In this document: piece after piece, positions 14,637 through 27,262 of the stretch
Layout: the number at the start of each line of letters is the position of its first letter
Position numbering within the stretch: the first letter of the stretch is position 1
From: Enoplosus armatus
Taxonomy: Eukaryota > Chordata > Actinopteri > Centrarchiformes > Enoplosidae
Direction of reading: 5' to 3'
Assembly (NCBI RefSeq): GCF_043641665.1
Contig: NC_092193.1
Location: forward strand, 16,873,501-16,937,500
DNA length: 64,000 nt
Notes under the pieces: generated by a model
What the model was told of the DNA's origin: nothing
What the model saw: the letters and a program-made list of their open reading frames with translations, nothing else
Databases searched by the model: none
Position numbers and translations under genes: made by a program

Positions 14637-17600
14637 TTATACCTTGATGGCGCTGCTGCTGGCAGGCTTGTGCTCGTGGCTGTAAAGAAATGTGGCAGCA
14701 ATAACCAGCACTGCCCCTAGGAAAAACACACTGAGAGACAGGCGGGAATGGGAAATAAAAGAGAAAAAATAAAGAGGCATTAAAAATGAATTCAATAAAC
14801 AAACAATTGTCAGCTCATGTCATGTAAACAGAATCTACAGCCATGCTAGCGGCTCTGTGATACTGTACTTAGTTAAATGCTAACCTCAGCATGCTAACAT
14901 GCTCACAAAGACAATGCTTACATTGTGAAAATGTCATGATGTTTAGCAGATAGAATGTTTACCATGTTCACATTTTAGTTTAGCATGCTAGAACGCTAAC
15001 ATTTGCTCATGAGCACTAAACACAAAGTACAGCAGAGGCTGATGGGAATGTTATTCGTTTTGGAGGTATTTGGTCGTAAACCAAAGTGTTGAACAATTAA
15101 AATTTTGACTTTACGGTGACACTAGAGGAAAAAATCAGTAGGATATATCAAAGTCAGTAGGATACATCACCTGGGAACCATGAATGTGCATACAAAATTT
15201 CATGGCAATCAATTCAATAGTTGTCGAGATATTTCAATCTGGACCAAAGTGGTGGACTGACCGACAGACTGGCAGACTAGCATGGCTGAAAAAATTGTAA
15301 TTATTAGTCATGAGTAATTACGTGCATGAGCATGTATGTGTTTACCCAGTAGGGTTAAAGTCCTCCAACAGGAAATATGAAATGAGTGTGGACACGATGA
15401 TGGACAGAGAGGTGGCAAATCCTTTGAGGATGTTGTCTGCATATTTAATGACCACTGCTATGACCAACCCGCCCAGAGCCTGCAGACAGAGAACACTGTG
15501 TTTGAAAGCCCTCTGCTGTCAAACAGGAAGACAAACATTTACAAGAACAAGCAGGACTAGACACACCAAGGCATTTCAGAGACAACTTCACAAATAATGT
15601 GAGACTGAAGAGAAGCGTAATGATCAAACCTGTAGGACAACAACCGTGCAGGTGATAGTGTTGTAGCCCTGAAACATTCCCGCCTGTCTCACCCTCTGGC
15701 CGTCATACGCTAACATTCCGATAAAGCCGAACACACTGCCGAACAAACCTGTTGGAGACAAGGAGAGACAGAGAGGTGAAGGATTTGAACAAATACTACG
15801 GTATAGTGATGTTGTGAGTGTTCTTGTTGAAAGGACAGGAATCTGTCTTAACCTAACTGCCACTAGAGGTCACTGTATTTGAGGAGAGTATGCTATACTT
15901 TTGTCAGGTTTCACAGGTTTGGCAGGCGTACCGCCCATTCCCACGCCCATAAACCCGCCTTTAATTCCTCCTCTCTCCTCCGGCATCAATCAGTCCTTCT
16001 TCGTGAGAAAGAGAACAGAGCCAAAGAGTCTGTCTGTAACCTTTTAACCCCCCTGCCCTCTGCTCTGCCTCGCTCATAAAAAAAGACAACCTCATTCAGA
16101 CAAAGCAAACTTCTTTTGTCCCGTCCCTTCATTTTGTGCACACAGTCCTCTTTTAAAATATATGTGAGGATGTTGGAAACTATTCAACTGCAAGCGTCAG
16201 AGATGCTTTTGTAATATAACATTTCATCAAATTTCCTTCGTGAAGCGGGAATGTTGTCATTGACATTCAAACAACTTGGTTTTCAGAGAAAGTGAACTAT
16301 TATATTAGTTTATTTTCCATATTTTGCAATCTGCTAGGGATAAGTGAGCAATTCTTCACTGCTAAAAGTTTCAGTCATTTAATATCAGTCACGTGAAAGT
16401 TGTTTCTTCTCTTGTCTCTAGTAACACAGAAGAAATATTATGCCCTTGAATTTCAGTGAAACAGAAAACCCCAGTTTCATCGACACACGCCTAATGCTGG
16501 AACAATCCACTGCCACCTTTATGTCTGAAAAGAATTTGATATGTCCAGCATGAATAAAAGCAGCACCCCTGGTTTCAGTCTTAGAAAGTATAATTGGGTC
16601 ACCTTTGTAACATGGCCCTTCTTATCACTCGCCTCTATGAGAGGAAGTCATTATTGACAATCTGTGCCATGTAGAATTGGATCCAATTTTCATCTTTACA
16701 GACATACAGTACATTAGTTGCTTCAGTGTTGATGGGGAGCATAATTTGAGCTACTGGAGGTGATGCTGCAATCAAGTGGCAGGACAAAATAGGAACATAC
16801 ACAAGACAGGCTTGCAGCTGGCAATAAGAAGAGCCATGTTGCAAAAGTGACCCAATTATGAACTTTAAGGCTGATTCGGGGGGGTTAGGGTGGTTATTAT
16901 TAATGTCCACCTCCCAAGGTGGAGGTGGAGTGAGGCAGCAACATTAGGTGTGTCAATGAAACAGCCTTGAATTATATTATAATTATCAAAATCTTTCCTT
17001 TGTGTCACTGGATTACGGTGATCTGTAAGAAGAGACATGTTTCACCTGCTGAATTCCACCTTTTGAATACAAAAGTGAGTATTTTATAAGATTCAGCAAG
17101 TTTGATCAGCTATATACAGAGAGGGGTAGTGTGTTGCTGCTTTTTGTATGCAGACAGTATCGTTACCATTATGTATTGAATACACCAGCAATTTAGTACT
17201 GCACTTCTCTAAAATGGGGGACTCACAAGAAACAAATCAAAAAATTAATTGTGAAAATCAAAGCAGCAGAGGCTGAGATATCCTGATTTTTAGTCCCTGG
17301 TATAGGTTCAAGCTCCAAAAACACTGGATCCTAACCCTGACGACATCATCAGAGTCATGTTCCTCAGACAGGAAACCTCCCTCCTGAGCCAGTATCAGTT
17401 CATGTTTGTGTCACACAGAACATGAATTTCTCTGGGTGTGAGAGGGGGATGGGTTAGTGAAAATATCCGAGGCACCTGTCACACTCATATTTACTCACCC
17501 AGTTGAATGTTTCGGACCCACACACTCTGTTTAGTCTCCTTGAGGATCTTCTCAAAGTAAACTCCAGCGAAGCCACTGGACACACAGGCCATCAGCACTG

Positions 17601-19416
17601 TCATCATTCCCACAAACTGGGAGCCTGCAGACAGGATCTTCTGCTCGGAGTCAACTTCAGACTCTGTGGGCCACTGTGGAGGTTAAAACACTGATGATCA
17701 CGACGGGGGAGTACTCAAAATCTGTCAATTGGACGCATTCAACTCATTTATGACTAAACCATCTGATGAGGGAATAAAGTCATATTCATCCCAAAGAAAG
17801 AAACCACATGCATGCAGCAGCCGAACCTGTGTATTTTTAAATTGCTTTGCAGTGCCAGTGTCTGCTTGCTCGGTACCTGCACTAGAGTGACTCCAGCCAT
17901 GAGGAAGAGCAGCGAGAGCCACTGGTAGAAGCCCAACCTCTTCCCCAGCATGGAGACAGAAAACAGCGCTGTGGTGAGAATCTTCAACTGGTACGTAACC
18001 TGTGTGGAGCACAACACCAGCATGCCACTGAGACAGGAAGCATAGTGGTTTGTGGTTTTTACTGGGAGTTTTGCAGAACTAGTTGCTCTTATCAGCGAGC
18101 TTTAGAGGCGCTAGTAGATGGATGTTATTAACTTTGTACATAGTCAGGCTAGCTGTTAACCCCCAAGCTCCCAGACTCTATGCTAAGCTAAGCTAACCGG
18201 CTGTGACTGTAGCTTCATATTTACAGAAAAGAAATGGAGAGCACATCTATCTTCTCATCTAACTCTCAGCAAGAAGACAAATAACCGTATTTCCCAAAAT
18301 GTTGAAGTGTTTCCTTAATTAAAATTTTAAATTTAGCATACCTCTGAGCTATCAAACCTGAACATGGTACTGCACAATGGGCGTAACCCCGCATACTGAA
18401 AAAATACCAATCTGATAATTTTGATCATTTTTGTAAACTGTGAAAACCAATGAAATCCTTTGTAACATTTTAAGTGATCACAGAGATGAACAAAACTTTA
18501 AAAAAGCCACCTTTCTAGCATACAAGGGGCGAGTGTTTGATATTCATCACATACAATAGATTTTGTATGTATTACTTAAATTCATTCGAGGTCACAAATT
18601 GGTAGAACAAGTTAAGTATTATGAACACAAATGAGTGAATTTGTAATGTTAGGAAAATGATTGTGGAAAGATTTATAAAAGCCCCTGGCATCTATTGTAC
18701 ACTATTGTGTAATTCATGAATACACACTAAGACAACGGCCAGACTAAGCAAAAATCAGTTCAATTACACACAAACACACTCACACATGCAGTGAACTTGA
18801 ACCAGCACATTCATGTGTTACCTGATAGGTGGCTGCGTCCAGGTTGGATAAGGCTACATAGAGCAGATTGTTCTGCAGTGTATAGATGCCTGCGGGAATG
18901 GCCAACTTCATGGTCTCCCTGGGCTTGCTCACAATCTCCTCCTTCAGCAGCTGGTTCATTGCCCGCACACTGAAATCTGGCAGTGACAGAGAGCGTGTTG
19001 TTAGTAATTTAACCAAGGGACCCCCCATGGAGTGAAGAGAGGAGACAGAGAGGACCAGCCGTCTTATATTAAGAAGATTGGGGAGCAGTTCTGTGAGATC
19101 TTGCGCCCAGTAGTGCCAAGTCTACACCTGCAAATAGACTAAGAAGAGGGAAGAAAAACAGAGAGAAAGAGCTCAACTCTAACTCTCACCCTCCAAACCA
19201 ACGCTACTCACTGTTCTCCATGAAGACGAGGAGGGTGCAGGCGAGGATCTTGAGCACCTCGGCCGACACCACGGCAGACGAGGCCAAGTAGCGGGGGCCG
19301 TCTTCCTTCAGGGTGCGGGAGTAGCGCATGGTGAGCACCAGCGAAGTGGTCTGCAACACCAGCACCCCCAGGGACATGTACTTCAGCCTCAAGGAGTGTG
19401 GCGAGGACACGACCAT
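14637..19416 (-). CDS. slc35a3: UDP-N-acetylglucosamine transporter (SLC35A3)
   Basis: Seven coding exons on the minus strand (19416-19212 within an exon probably starting at 19458, 18976-18822, 17999-17877, 17673-17499, 15748-15630, 15479-15346, 14730-14637) join in phase to 334 aa. The product is a Golgi multi-pass nucleotide-sugar antiporter that supplies UDP-GlcNAc to the lumen for N-glycan branching. Diagnostic blocks are [52 protein letters not shown] and [17 protein letters not shown]. These match SLC35A3 more closely than the UDP-galactose carrier SLC35A2. The start is ATG 19416. The frame stays open further 5' to a TAA near 19490, but only non-ATG codons and a probable splice acceptor lie there. 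The tail ends SSAIKV. Either teleost slc35a3 paralogue is possible. Confidence 0.94.
14840..15290. repeat. Dispersed teleost repeat ('tagcatgctaacatttgct' family)
   Basis: The stretch contains the landmarks AGCATGCTAACATGCTCAC, TTTACCATGTTCAC, TAAACCAAAGTGTTG, TTCATGGCAATCAA, GTCGAGATATTTCA and GGACCAAAGTGGTGGA in the order I know from a very abundant percomorph interspersed repeat. It lies in the last slc35a3 intron. Confidence 0.75.
18060..18330. repeat. Dispersed teleost repeat ('gctaagctaagctaacc' family) in slc35a3 intron
   Basis: The order of landmarks (GCGAGCTTTAGAGG, TGCTAAGCTAAGCTAACC, GTAGCTTCATATTTAC, ATCTTCTCATCTAA, CCCAAAATGT) recurs near 57230-57360 in this window and is a familiar percomorph repeat. 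The borders are approximate. Confidence 0.7.
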
Positions 19417-19486
19417 TGTGGAGGACTCTGTGTCCGAGTCACCAGACAACGAAGGAGTCTTCGGGAGGCACAGAGAGGCAAAGACA

Positions 19487-19544
19487 CATTATTCTTACTG
19501 CTGCTCTGATCTTTGTTTTATGTGCTCCAGGACTGCAGGCCAGT
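19487..19544 (+). repeat. Left arm of perfect 58-bp inverted repeat
   Basis: Read on the opposite strand, this segment is identical base for base to 19817-19874. The spacer is 272 bases. The arm lies about 30 bases 5' (in slc35a3 sense) of the presumed acceptor of the first coding exon. Confidence 0.95.
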
Positions 19545-19816
19545 GAATGAATGAGTGAATTCAAATGTGGTTCAGCCAGAGAAAGGAGACATACCCCTGT
19601 TTGCTTGCTCCTACCAAAGTCAGGAGTTAAGAAACTATGGAGGGAACATGAAAGTCAAATGCAAAGGAGAATAGTGGAATAGAGAGAGGGTAAACTTCAC
19701 AGAGTGAGAGAGGAGAGAGTGAGGGCAGAACGATCAGGAATGCTGGTCAGTAATTAAAGGGCAGTTAAACAGAAAGCTAATAAGTCCAGCCTGAGGGAGT
19801 GAAGGGCATTCCTGTG

Positions 19817-19874
19817 ACTGGCCTGCAGTCCTGGAGCACATAAAACAAAGATCAGAGCAGCAGTAAGAATAATG
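19817..19874 (-). repeat. Right arm of perfect 58-bp inverted repeat
   Basis: This is the exact reverse complement of 19487-19544. Together the arms could form a 58-bp stem with a 272-base loop. Confidence 0.95.
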
Positions 19875-20389
19875 GGGACAAGAGGGGGAAACATGTATTT
19901 TACAGTACAACTCAAATTTCAAAACAGCTGTCACCTTTCCAGTGTTTACTATGGAAGTCTGTTCTCCATCAACAGAAACAAATTCAGGAAGGAGAGATTG
20001 GTGAATCATTGGTGGAGCTGAAACTGCAAGTGACCAGGAGTTTGTCACCGTTTAATGATACAAGTTTGTCATTGGTTAATGATATATCCGTCGTCAGTTA
20101 GTTTTGCATATTTTCATGTCCTCATGAAGAAAAAGTTCCTGTATCTGATATATTATCATACATGATATTATTACACTGTTAAGTAGCATTTTACTGTTGT
20201 AGTTGGTTGAGATGGAGCAACTTTATACACAGTTTGTTCTCTAATATATGCTTTTTTTAAAACAACAATTGGTTTGGTCTTTAATCATGCATTGTATTTT
20301 ATAAGTTTATCAAATGTTTTGTTAATATAAGATCTTTATTTAAAAAGTAACTATAGCTGTCAAATAAATGTAGTGAAGTAAAAAGTACA

Positions 20390-21000
20390 ATATATCTCTC
20401 TGAATTGTAGTGGAGAAGAAGTATTAAGTGGCATAAAATGGAAATACTCAAGTAAAGTACAAGTACCTCAGAATTGTACTTAAGTACAGTACAGTGTACA
20501 TGCACTTAGTTACTTTACACCACTGGCAACAAGTAACAACGTACTTTTACTCAAATACTGTACTGTACACTTTTTTGGTAAAAAAAACCCCCAAACATAT
20601 AGATGAGTTTATAAAATACAATCTGTTGTTTTAGATTAAACCTCTTTTGGTTGGCGACCTCTTACAAACAAACAGTGTCCAGTTGGAGTTCCTTGTCATG
20701 TTTCAGGTGTCTATGAGTTGAGTTCAGCCAACCCTCCAAACGTCCAGGTGTTTCATTTAAATAACTGTTTGAGGCCCAGGTGGGTAAAATCATTTTGCAT
20801 TGTTGCATTAATATTAACAATCTAATAATGTAATAATACAGCACTCACAGGGACTAAAATTATTTTTGTTTGATATTTTAAATACATTTTACTTACTTAC
20901 TATAATACTTTTACATGATGTTGGATGTAGGACTTTTACTTAATGGAGTATTTTTACATTATTGTATTTGTACTTTTACTCGAGTACATCAGTAGTCAAC
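20390..21000. repeat. Teleost 'tacttaagtacagt' repeats, facing copies
   Basis: Around 20440-20530 the sequence reads as the reverse complement of the common fish repeat that begins GTGGTGGAAAGTTACT. From 20530 to about 21000 it continues with TACTTTTACTCAAATACT, AGATTAAACC, AATAATACAGCACTCAC and TTTTACTCGAGTA-type landmarks of the same family. It lies in the slc35a3 5' intron. Confidence 0.65.
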
Positions 21001-21101
21001 AAGTTTGATGTCATTTTTACAAATAACGGATTGTATCTCATCTATTAGCCCTGAACAAAACACCAACAAGAAGGCACACTGTCGCGTGTTTAGCTGTTAT
21101 T

Positions 21102-21293
21102 CATAACCCGTCCTGCATGAAAGGTTAGGCTGTAACGAGATAATTATTGCCAATTTCTCGTGACACCAGTGTCGGACAGTTTTCACTCTTTTGTCTTACG
21201 TTTCCCGACTGAAGCATCCTATCTCTGAACAGTCACTGCCGCCACTTTTCTTCGTCCCCTCATCCAAATGCCCCCAAATTTTAAATCATCCTT
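21102..21293 (+). repeat. Direct repeat copy 1 (192 bp)
   Basis: Near-identical to 22574-22780 in the same orientation. It lacks a 15-base block present in copy 2 and carries only a few substitutions. Confidence 0.93.
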
Positions 21294-21840
21294 GTGCGCA
21301 GAAGGAAGAATATCCAAAGAGGCAAACCATACTAAACTTCTGCAGCAATGTCACGACGGAGTCTGCTACAGCCCCCTTTAAGTGCAGAGAGGAACTGATG
21401 GTCCCATCCCTGGTTTTTACAAGGTAAACCTGAAGAGCTGCGAATGGTCAGGTGTATTGTTTGCATTGTAAGGTTGTTAACCAGCCCCTGCTATCACCAC
21501 TGCAACACTACCACCTTTACGCAACTGTGCACTGACCATAATACAGTTTCTATCCAGTTTGCATTTCCTTCCTACTGTGAAATCCTTATTCTCTTATTTC
21601 AAGCTCATAAAACTGGTCATTTGGAAAAAATGAGAGACAAAGTCCACTGAGCCATGTCATGAAAAAGGTCATATAATTTCTGCTATGGTAAGTCTCCCAC
21701 TTTAGTAAAAAAGAGGATGTAAAACAAGCCACAAAGGCCAAAGAAGTGTTGACAGAACAAGAGGCGTGGCGTGTTCAACACACTGACCTCCTTATGTAGC
21801 AGCTGTGCTTAGCAGAGGGGCATGGCTGCACAATCCCTCT

Positions 21841-21866
21841 GTGTGTGTGTGTGTGTGTGTGTGTGT
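21841..21866. repeat. (GT)n microsatellite
   Basis: About thirteen GT units, followed by a further GT-rich stretch and a (CT)n tract around 21918-21936. Confidence 0.95.
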
Positions 21867-22239
21867 CAGTGTGTGTGCGTGTACTTCTACACGCCCAAAA
21901 CACACTCTCCTCTCACTCTCTCTCTCTCTCTCTCTAAACACATCTAAAGAACACTATCGACTTTCATATTCAGTCGCCAGCTATGCAAGGATCTTCACAC
22001 TTAACCTCTTAATAAGCAGGATCCTTCTACAGAACTTTATTTTACGTTTGAGTGGAGATCCCAAAGTTTTACCAAATATGTCAGACTTAATTTGTGAGAC
22101 ACCTATATTTACCTGCAGCTGGATGAGGAAAGAGTTATATGTGGTACACTGAGACACTGGGCAGTGAAATAAAATGAAAAAATAAAAAAAATATTATAGA
22201 ATCAATAAAACAGGTCACAAGAGCACAGGCTGTTCAAAA

Positions 22240-22985
22240 AGACACCGTACAGCAGTGGTGGAAAGTTACTATGTACATTTATTCAATTTCTGTACTTAAG
22301 TACAGTTTGGAGGTATTTCCATTTTCTGCTTCTTTATACTTCTTCTCCACTACATTCCAGAGGGAAATGTTGTGCTTTTTGCTCCACGTCATGTATTTGA
22401 CAGATGGAGTTACTAGTTACTTTACAGATTAAGATTTTACATACAAAACATATGATAAATGCATAAAATATAATGCATTGCCATAGATTAAACCACCTAA
22501 GCGTTTATATAAAGAAGTTAAAATGACCTCCATCTCAGCTAATAAGAATATTAAATTACTGTTAATAACATAACATAACCCGTCCTGCATGAAAGGTTAG
22601 GCTGTAATGAGATAATTATTGTCAATTTCTCGTGACACCAGTGTCCTGAGGTTGAAAGACGGACAGTTTTCACTGTTTTGTCTTACGTTTCCCGACTGAA
22701 GCATCCTATCTCTGAACAGTCACTGCCGCCACTTTTCTTCGTCCCCTCATCCAAATGCCCCCAAATTTTAAATCATCCTTTACATTTTAATGTATCAATG
22801 ACAATGATCAAATCAATAATATAATAATATGACACTAACGGGGACCAGTCTGCATTATGAGTACTTTCACTTTTGAAACGTTAAGTGCTGATACTTTTAC
22901 TTTTGAATGCAAGACTTTCACTTGTAATAAAGTATTTTTACGTTGAGTTATTGCTACTTTCATTGTGTATTTCACACATGAAGTG
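22240..22985 (+). repeat. Teleost repeat beginning GTGGTGGAAAGTTACT, with nested insertion
   Basis: It starts with AGTGGTGGAAAGTTACT and continues through CTTCTCCACTACATTCCAGAG, AGTTACTAGTTACTTTACAG and ACATATGATAAATGCATAAA. It is interrupted by the 22574-22780 direct-repeat segment and then resumes with ATAATATGACACTAACGGGG and TACTTTTACTTTTG. This is a common percomorph interspersed family. Confidence 0.7.
22574..22780 (+). repeat. Direct repeat copy 2 (207 bp), nested
   Basis: Near-identical to 21102-21293, with an extra 15-base block CTGAGGTTGAAAGAC after GTGACACCAGTGTC. It sits inside the repeat at 22240-22985. Confidence 0.93.
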
Positions 22986-24279
22986 CCACCACAGTGATAA
23001 CGCACCACCTGCCTAAAAGTTATCAGTCACTTTATAATCCACCATAAATCCTGTTAACACTCATTTCAATCCACTGACCCCTGGCCTTTAAACACAGTTA
23101 TTCCTTGACAATCAAAACAAACAAGGACTTAAAAGAAAGACGTGTGTTTCCAGGAAAAGTAAATGTCTTTGTATTCCCATGAATGCTGGGTAAAGAAGTA
23201 TGAAATGATCTATCGTCTTTATCACAAGACTGACAACACTAAAAGCGTTCGATAGTCCTGAAGCTCTGGCAGCGTCCAGACTGATCAGTTATTGTGAGCA
23301 CCATCTCAGGGAAACACATCACGTTGTAATTGGGCTTAATGACAGTGTTTCCTCTCTCCAACCTGTCTCTATAAGCAAGAAGCCATTTGCTAAAAGTCTA
23401 CAAATATAGATGTATGTCTTCCATCATAAATGAAGAGCGTGGCAGGGATGGGTGTTTCTATTTCGGCTCTGAATATCAAAACTGGTTTCTTTGTATCTTC
23501 ACAAACCAGGTGTAAGACTATACAGTCACACAGGCCTGTGAAAAAACTCAGGTCGAGGTGCCGACGTAGCAGTACACAACCTTTTGTTTTTACTTTTCCA
23601 AAGCAGATGGAGCATCGGGTAACACAGATATGTGGTGCACTCAGGTCAAAGAAAGCAGTGTCTGTGGCCCTGGTCTGCTCCACCTTTGGGACATTTATAA
23701 GTGTAAGCCCCCATTCTGAGATTTCAGCATACAGGACGAGGTAACTAAACACTACTGAGATAAACAGGTCAAACTGCGTCAAGATGTTTCAGGTCTGAGC
23801 TGAGTGTGGTCTGTGCTAAGAATGAGTACAACCAGAGTCACTCAGCTGAGCCGGCCTGCTGCTGGTGGCGTGGACCTGTGTAGTAAGAGCAGAATTGATT
23901 GAGCTGCCATCACCAGGAAACCTTCATTCGCTTATTCAAATGGGAGTGGACTTAGCAAATATTGAAGTTCACAACATCATCAGGATGTGGATCCGTCAGA
24001 GTGCAGACCAGAGTGGGAAGGAGATGAGTGAGTGAATGAATGACTGAATTAAAGCAGTTTATTGCTACTCAGATGGTTATTATTTGCTTCCTGCAGCTGA
24101 TGATACTGTAGTATTTGATCAAACTGTCCCTGAATGGGTCTTGACAGATACAACTGATGTCTCTGCAGACCGGATAAGTCATAAGTGTATTTAGCATCTG
24201 CTTCTTGTAAACGCATTGATCGTCGAAATTCATGGCTGAAAGAGCCACTTCTCGATCTCTCCATCTCACAGTAACTTAC

Positions 24280-24520
24280 CTGTCCGACTGGATCTCAGCT
24301 GGGGACGCGGATGACAGAGTCTGGACACTCTGTCGCTGGATAGTCTTCTCCTTTTCGCTCTTCTCTACAGTTATTATAACACTCAAAAGTTACTTGAAGC
24401 CAAGACACAGAAAACTCTCTCACGGCTGTAAGATGGAAAATGATTCGGTTTACTCTGAGTGTTCCTTCAGCAGGGGGACGGAGTCTCTCCCTCTCTGTCC
24501 AGGATGAATGAATCGACATG
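24280..24520 (-). other. slc35a3: Probable non-coding first exon of slc35a3
   Basis: On the minus strand this segment ends with GACAG followed by a consensus donor GTAAGT (exon edge 24280). Joined to the presumed acceptor at 19458 it would read a TGA shortly before the junction, so translation would start at ATG 19416. The 5' end is not defined by the sequence. This is an inference from splice sites and position opposite imp3. Confidence 0.45.
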
Positions 24521-25279
24521 TTTGGTGACACCTGCTGGAGGAAATAATGTTGCACTATTTCCGACCAAATTGTTACTGTATTGCTTACAAAATTAGACAT
24601 CTTACAATATTTAAAAGATCCTTATCTACCAAAATGAAAATTAATCAAAAATTAATGTGGCTGCATAAACTCAATTGACTGTATTTACTTTAACTAAATA
24701 TTCACTGGTATCCCCTGGTTGTACAAGGTTCATTAAGCATTAACTGTACACTGTATTTGTGTATGTCTGCTTGTATACCTCTTTGTTGTAAATAAAGAAG
24801 TTGGAAATACGTTACATTATACTGATACAATACAAATGCTGGGAATTAAATTAAATTGGTGACTTTTTCTGTTTGTTTTTGTATAGTTTATCTTAGTTTG
24901 TCTTTATTGACATTTCATGTCCTTAACTCAATGTACAACCAATGTACATTTTAATCTTTTGTAATTTACCACTGTACATTGTCTTATTATTTATGATATT
25001 TTAAAGAGATATTTTGAGACATTCGGAGAAAAAACTGTGGATGTAAGACTTCATTGTTTCAATGAATGGGGAAATGTGTTGGTCAGGAGGTTTGAAGTAG
25101 GTAGAGATGTTTAACGTTGAAGCGCGGTAGATGGCGCTGTAGCTCACGTTGACGTGACGTTCGACCTTAAATTATCGCCGAAGAAGAAGAACACGTGTGT
25201 CCTGTGTTTCCGCCTCGTCCTGCGTGTGAAGGAGTGTGTCTTGTAAATACATTGCGTTCAGCCAGCGAAAGGTGCAAAA

Positions 25280-27262
25280 ATGGTTCGTAAACTGAAGCAC
25301 CACGAACAGAAGCTGTTGAAGAAGGTGGACTTCATCAACTGGGAGGTGGACAACAACCTGCACGAGGTCAAAGTGTTGCGGAGGTATCGCATCGAAAAGA
25401 GGGAGGACTACACCAAGTAAGCAGCAGCGGCCGCGCGGCCAGGTCACGATGAAAGACACGTTAAACGGTTTTATTTTGAGGTTAAGTCAGAAAATGTAGC
25501 CGAGGCTGAAGTTGACATTGTTCGGTTGAAACACAAAACAAAAAAATCTCTGCTAAATTCTTAGCTACGCCACATGCAAGTTCTAGATATCAGAGCATGT
25601 AGACTATAGCGAACTATTAATTATTAACCATTATTAATTACTCACAATTACAAATTTCCAGTTTAATAATTGAGTCAACCATCCCTTTTGTTATTGTATG
25701 AAAGCAGCAATAATTATACCCAAAATATTGAGTGTTGTGATATTTGTTTTAGTCAAATTGTCAACTTGTTTGAAGGGAATCAGCAGACCTGTGAATAGTA
25801 TAGAGAGATAATAACATTAGTTTTAAGTAGTTATAGTATTGTTTTCTCCTGTGTCTCAGGTACAACAAGCTGAGTCGTAACATCAGAGATCTGGCACAGA
25901 AAATCAGAGACCTGGATGAGAAGGATGGCTTCAGAGCTCAGAGCACACATCGACTACTGGAAAAACTGTGAGTGATATTGTTTGCCTCCACAGAATAGCA
26001 TTCAGTCAACACCTGGGGAATGTACCAGGGAGCGGAAGCTCATGGTTTTGATGGTGTCACTTGTAATTAATTAGATTAATAGCTAGACTGGAAGAGTTAA
26101 CAAAGCCAGTTGATAACCTGCAGCTTCATGATTTGTGTTATCCTGGATCACCAATATTAGGCTCAGTGAAGCCAGCTAACCCAAAGAGAGAGCCACACTA
26201 CGTTGAACTCGAGTCATGTTACAGACTCCTGTACTGACATACAGTGATGTTTGTTTTCCTTTTGTTTGTCTTGGTTTATCTGTTGTCGGGGCATCACACT
26301 GATTATTTTACTATTTCTTTACTTAAGGTACAGTATCGGCCTCCTCCCCACCAAACAGAATCTGTCCCTCACAGAGAAAGTCACAGCTTCTTCATTCTGC
26401 AGGTAAATCATCCCACAAACATGTTGTACTCTAATCGAGTCCTTGGATGTGATCATATATCACTAGTCTGTCAATCCCCTGTGTGACTCCTGCAGGAGGA
26501 GGCTGCCCAGCATCATGCTGAACCTTCGTATGGCCCAGAACCTGAAGACAGCCATCACCTTCATTGAACAAGGACGTATCCTTCATTACTGCGTTGTTGC
26601 AAGAGTTTATGCCCACAACATTTCCTATATTGTAATGTGTATTCTCCTGTTTCCTAAGTTTCTTTTTCTTTTGTTGTAGTTGTTTTTTTAGCACACAGTA
26701 TTTTTTGGGAGTGACGTTTTATGTCTTGAACTTCCTTTGAGAGGTTTGTCAGTTTTGTCTACATCCGAGAGTAGAAATAGTTTTGCAGTATTGTCCTTCA
26801 CTCTGTCTCAGACGTGCGCGTTGGCCCCGACATCGTCACAGACCCGGCATTTCTAGTCACAAGGTTAGTGTCCACATTTTGTTTTGTCTTCTTTCACATT
26901 AACAGCACAGATGTATTCACAAAAGCATCTCACGTGATCAAATATTGACACTATTACTGTGACTTTTTCCAGAAATATGGAAGATTTTGTCACTTGGGTG
27001 GACTCCTCCAAGATCAAGCAGCATGTCATGAACTATAACGATGAGGTGAGTTTTCGGGATCTGCACACATTTTATCTGACAGTCGAAGAAAAAATGCTGT
27101 AATTGTTTCGTTTCAAAGCAAATGACCATCTGGTGTTTGAATCAGTCTTAAAACATACAAATGATATAGATCATTTTTCTGGGCTAAAGCATAATGCTGA
27201 TGTTGTGTAAATGGCCACTGTGTTTTTTTTTGCAGAGGGACGACTTTGATCTGGTGGCATGA
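25280..27262 (+). CDS. imp3: U3 snoRNP protein IMP3
   Basis: Seven exons (25280-25416, 25860-25967, 26328-26402, 26496-26575, 26812-26863, 26973-27045, 27236-27262) join in phase to 183 aa. The human protein is 184 aa. IMP3 binds MPP10 and the U3 snoRNA in the nucleolar small-subunit processome and helps pair U3 with pre-rRNA. The N-terminal block [18 protein letters not shown], the S4-like RNA-binding part ([36 protein letters not shown]) and the end [10 protein letters not shown] are all conserved. AATAAA lies at 27805-27810. I recall that the human gene is intronless, so the seven-exon structure here would be the ancestral form (memory, not checked). Confidence 0.97.

Larger units (their letters stand above)
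19459..25279. other. slc35a3 5' intron and divergent slc35a3 / imp3 promoter region
   Basis: Apart from the probable first exon of slc35a3 and the repeats listed separately, I see no coding exon. The last 700 bases, between about 24520 and the imp3 ATG at 25280, should hold the two divergent promoters. Confidence 0.5.

Noticed and set aside
19417..19449. Longer slc35a3 N-terminus starting at a TTG ([11 protein letters not shown]...)
   Set aside because: There is no ATG in this part. An in-frame TAA lies just upstream and a splice acceptor is likely at 19458, so the first usable start is ATG 19416.
19734..20048. Matching peptides [18 protein letters not shown] on both strands near 19500 and 19850
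   Set aside because: The match arises from the inverted repeat being read on opposite strands, not from a duplicated gene.
23390..23782. 130-codon open frame on the minus strand
   Set aside because: No recognisable domain, no splice support, and a partly overlapping long frame exists on the other strand. It lies in the slc35a3 5' intron.
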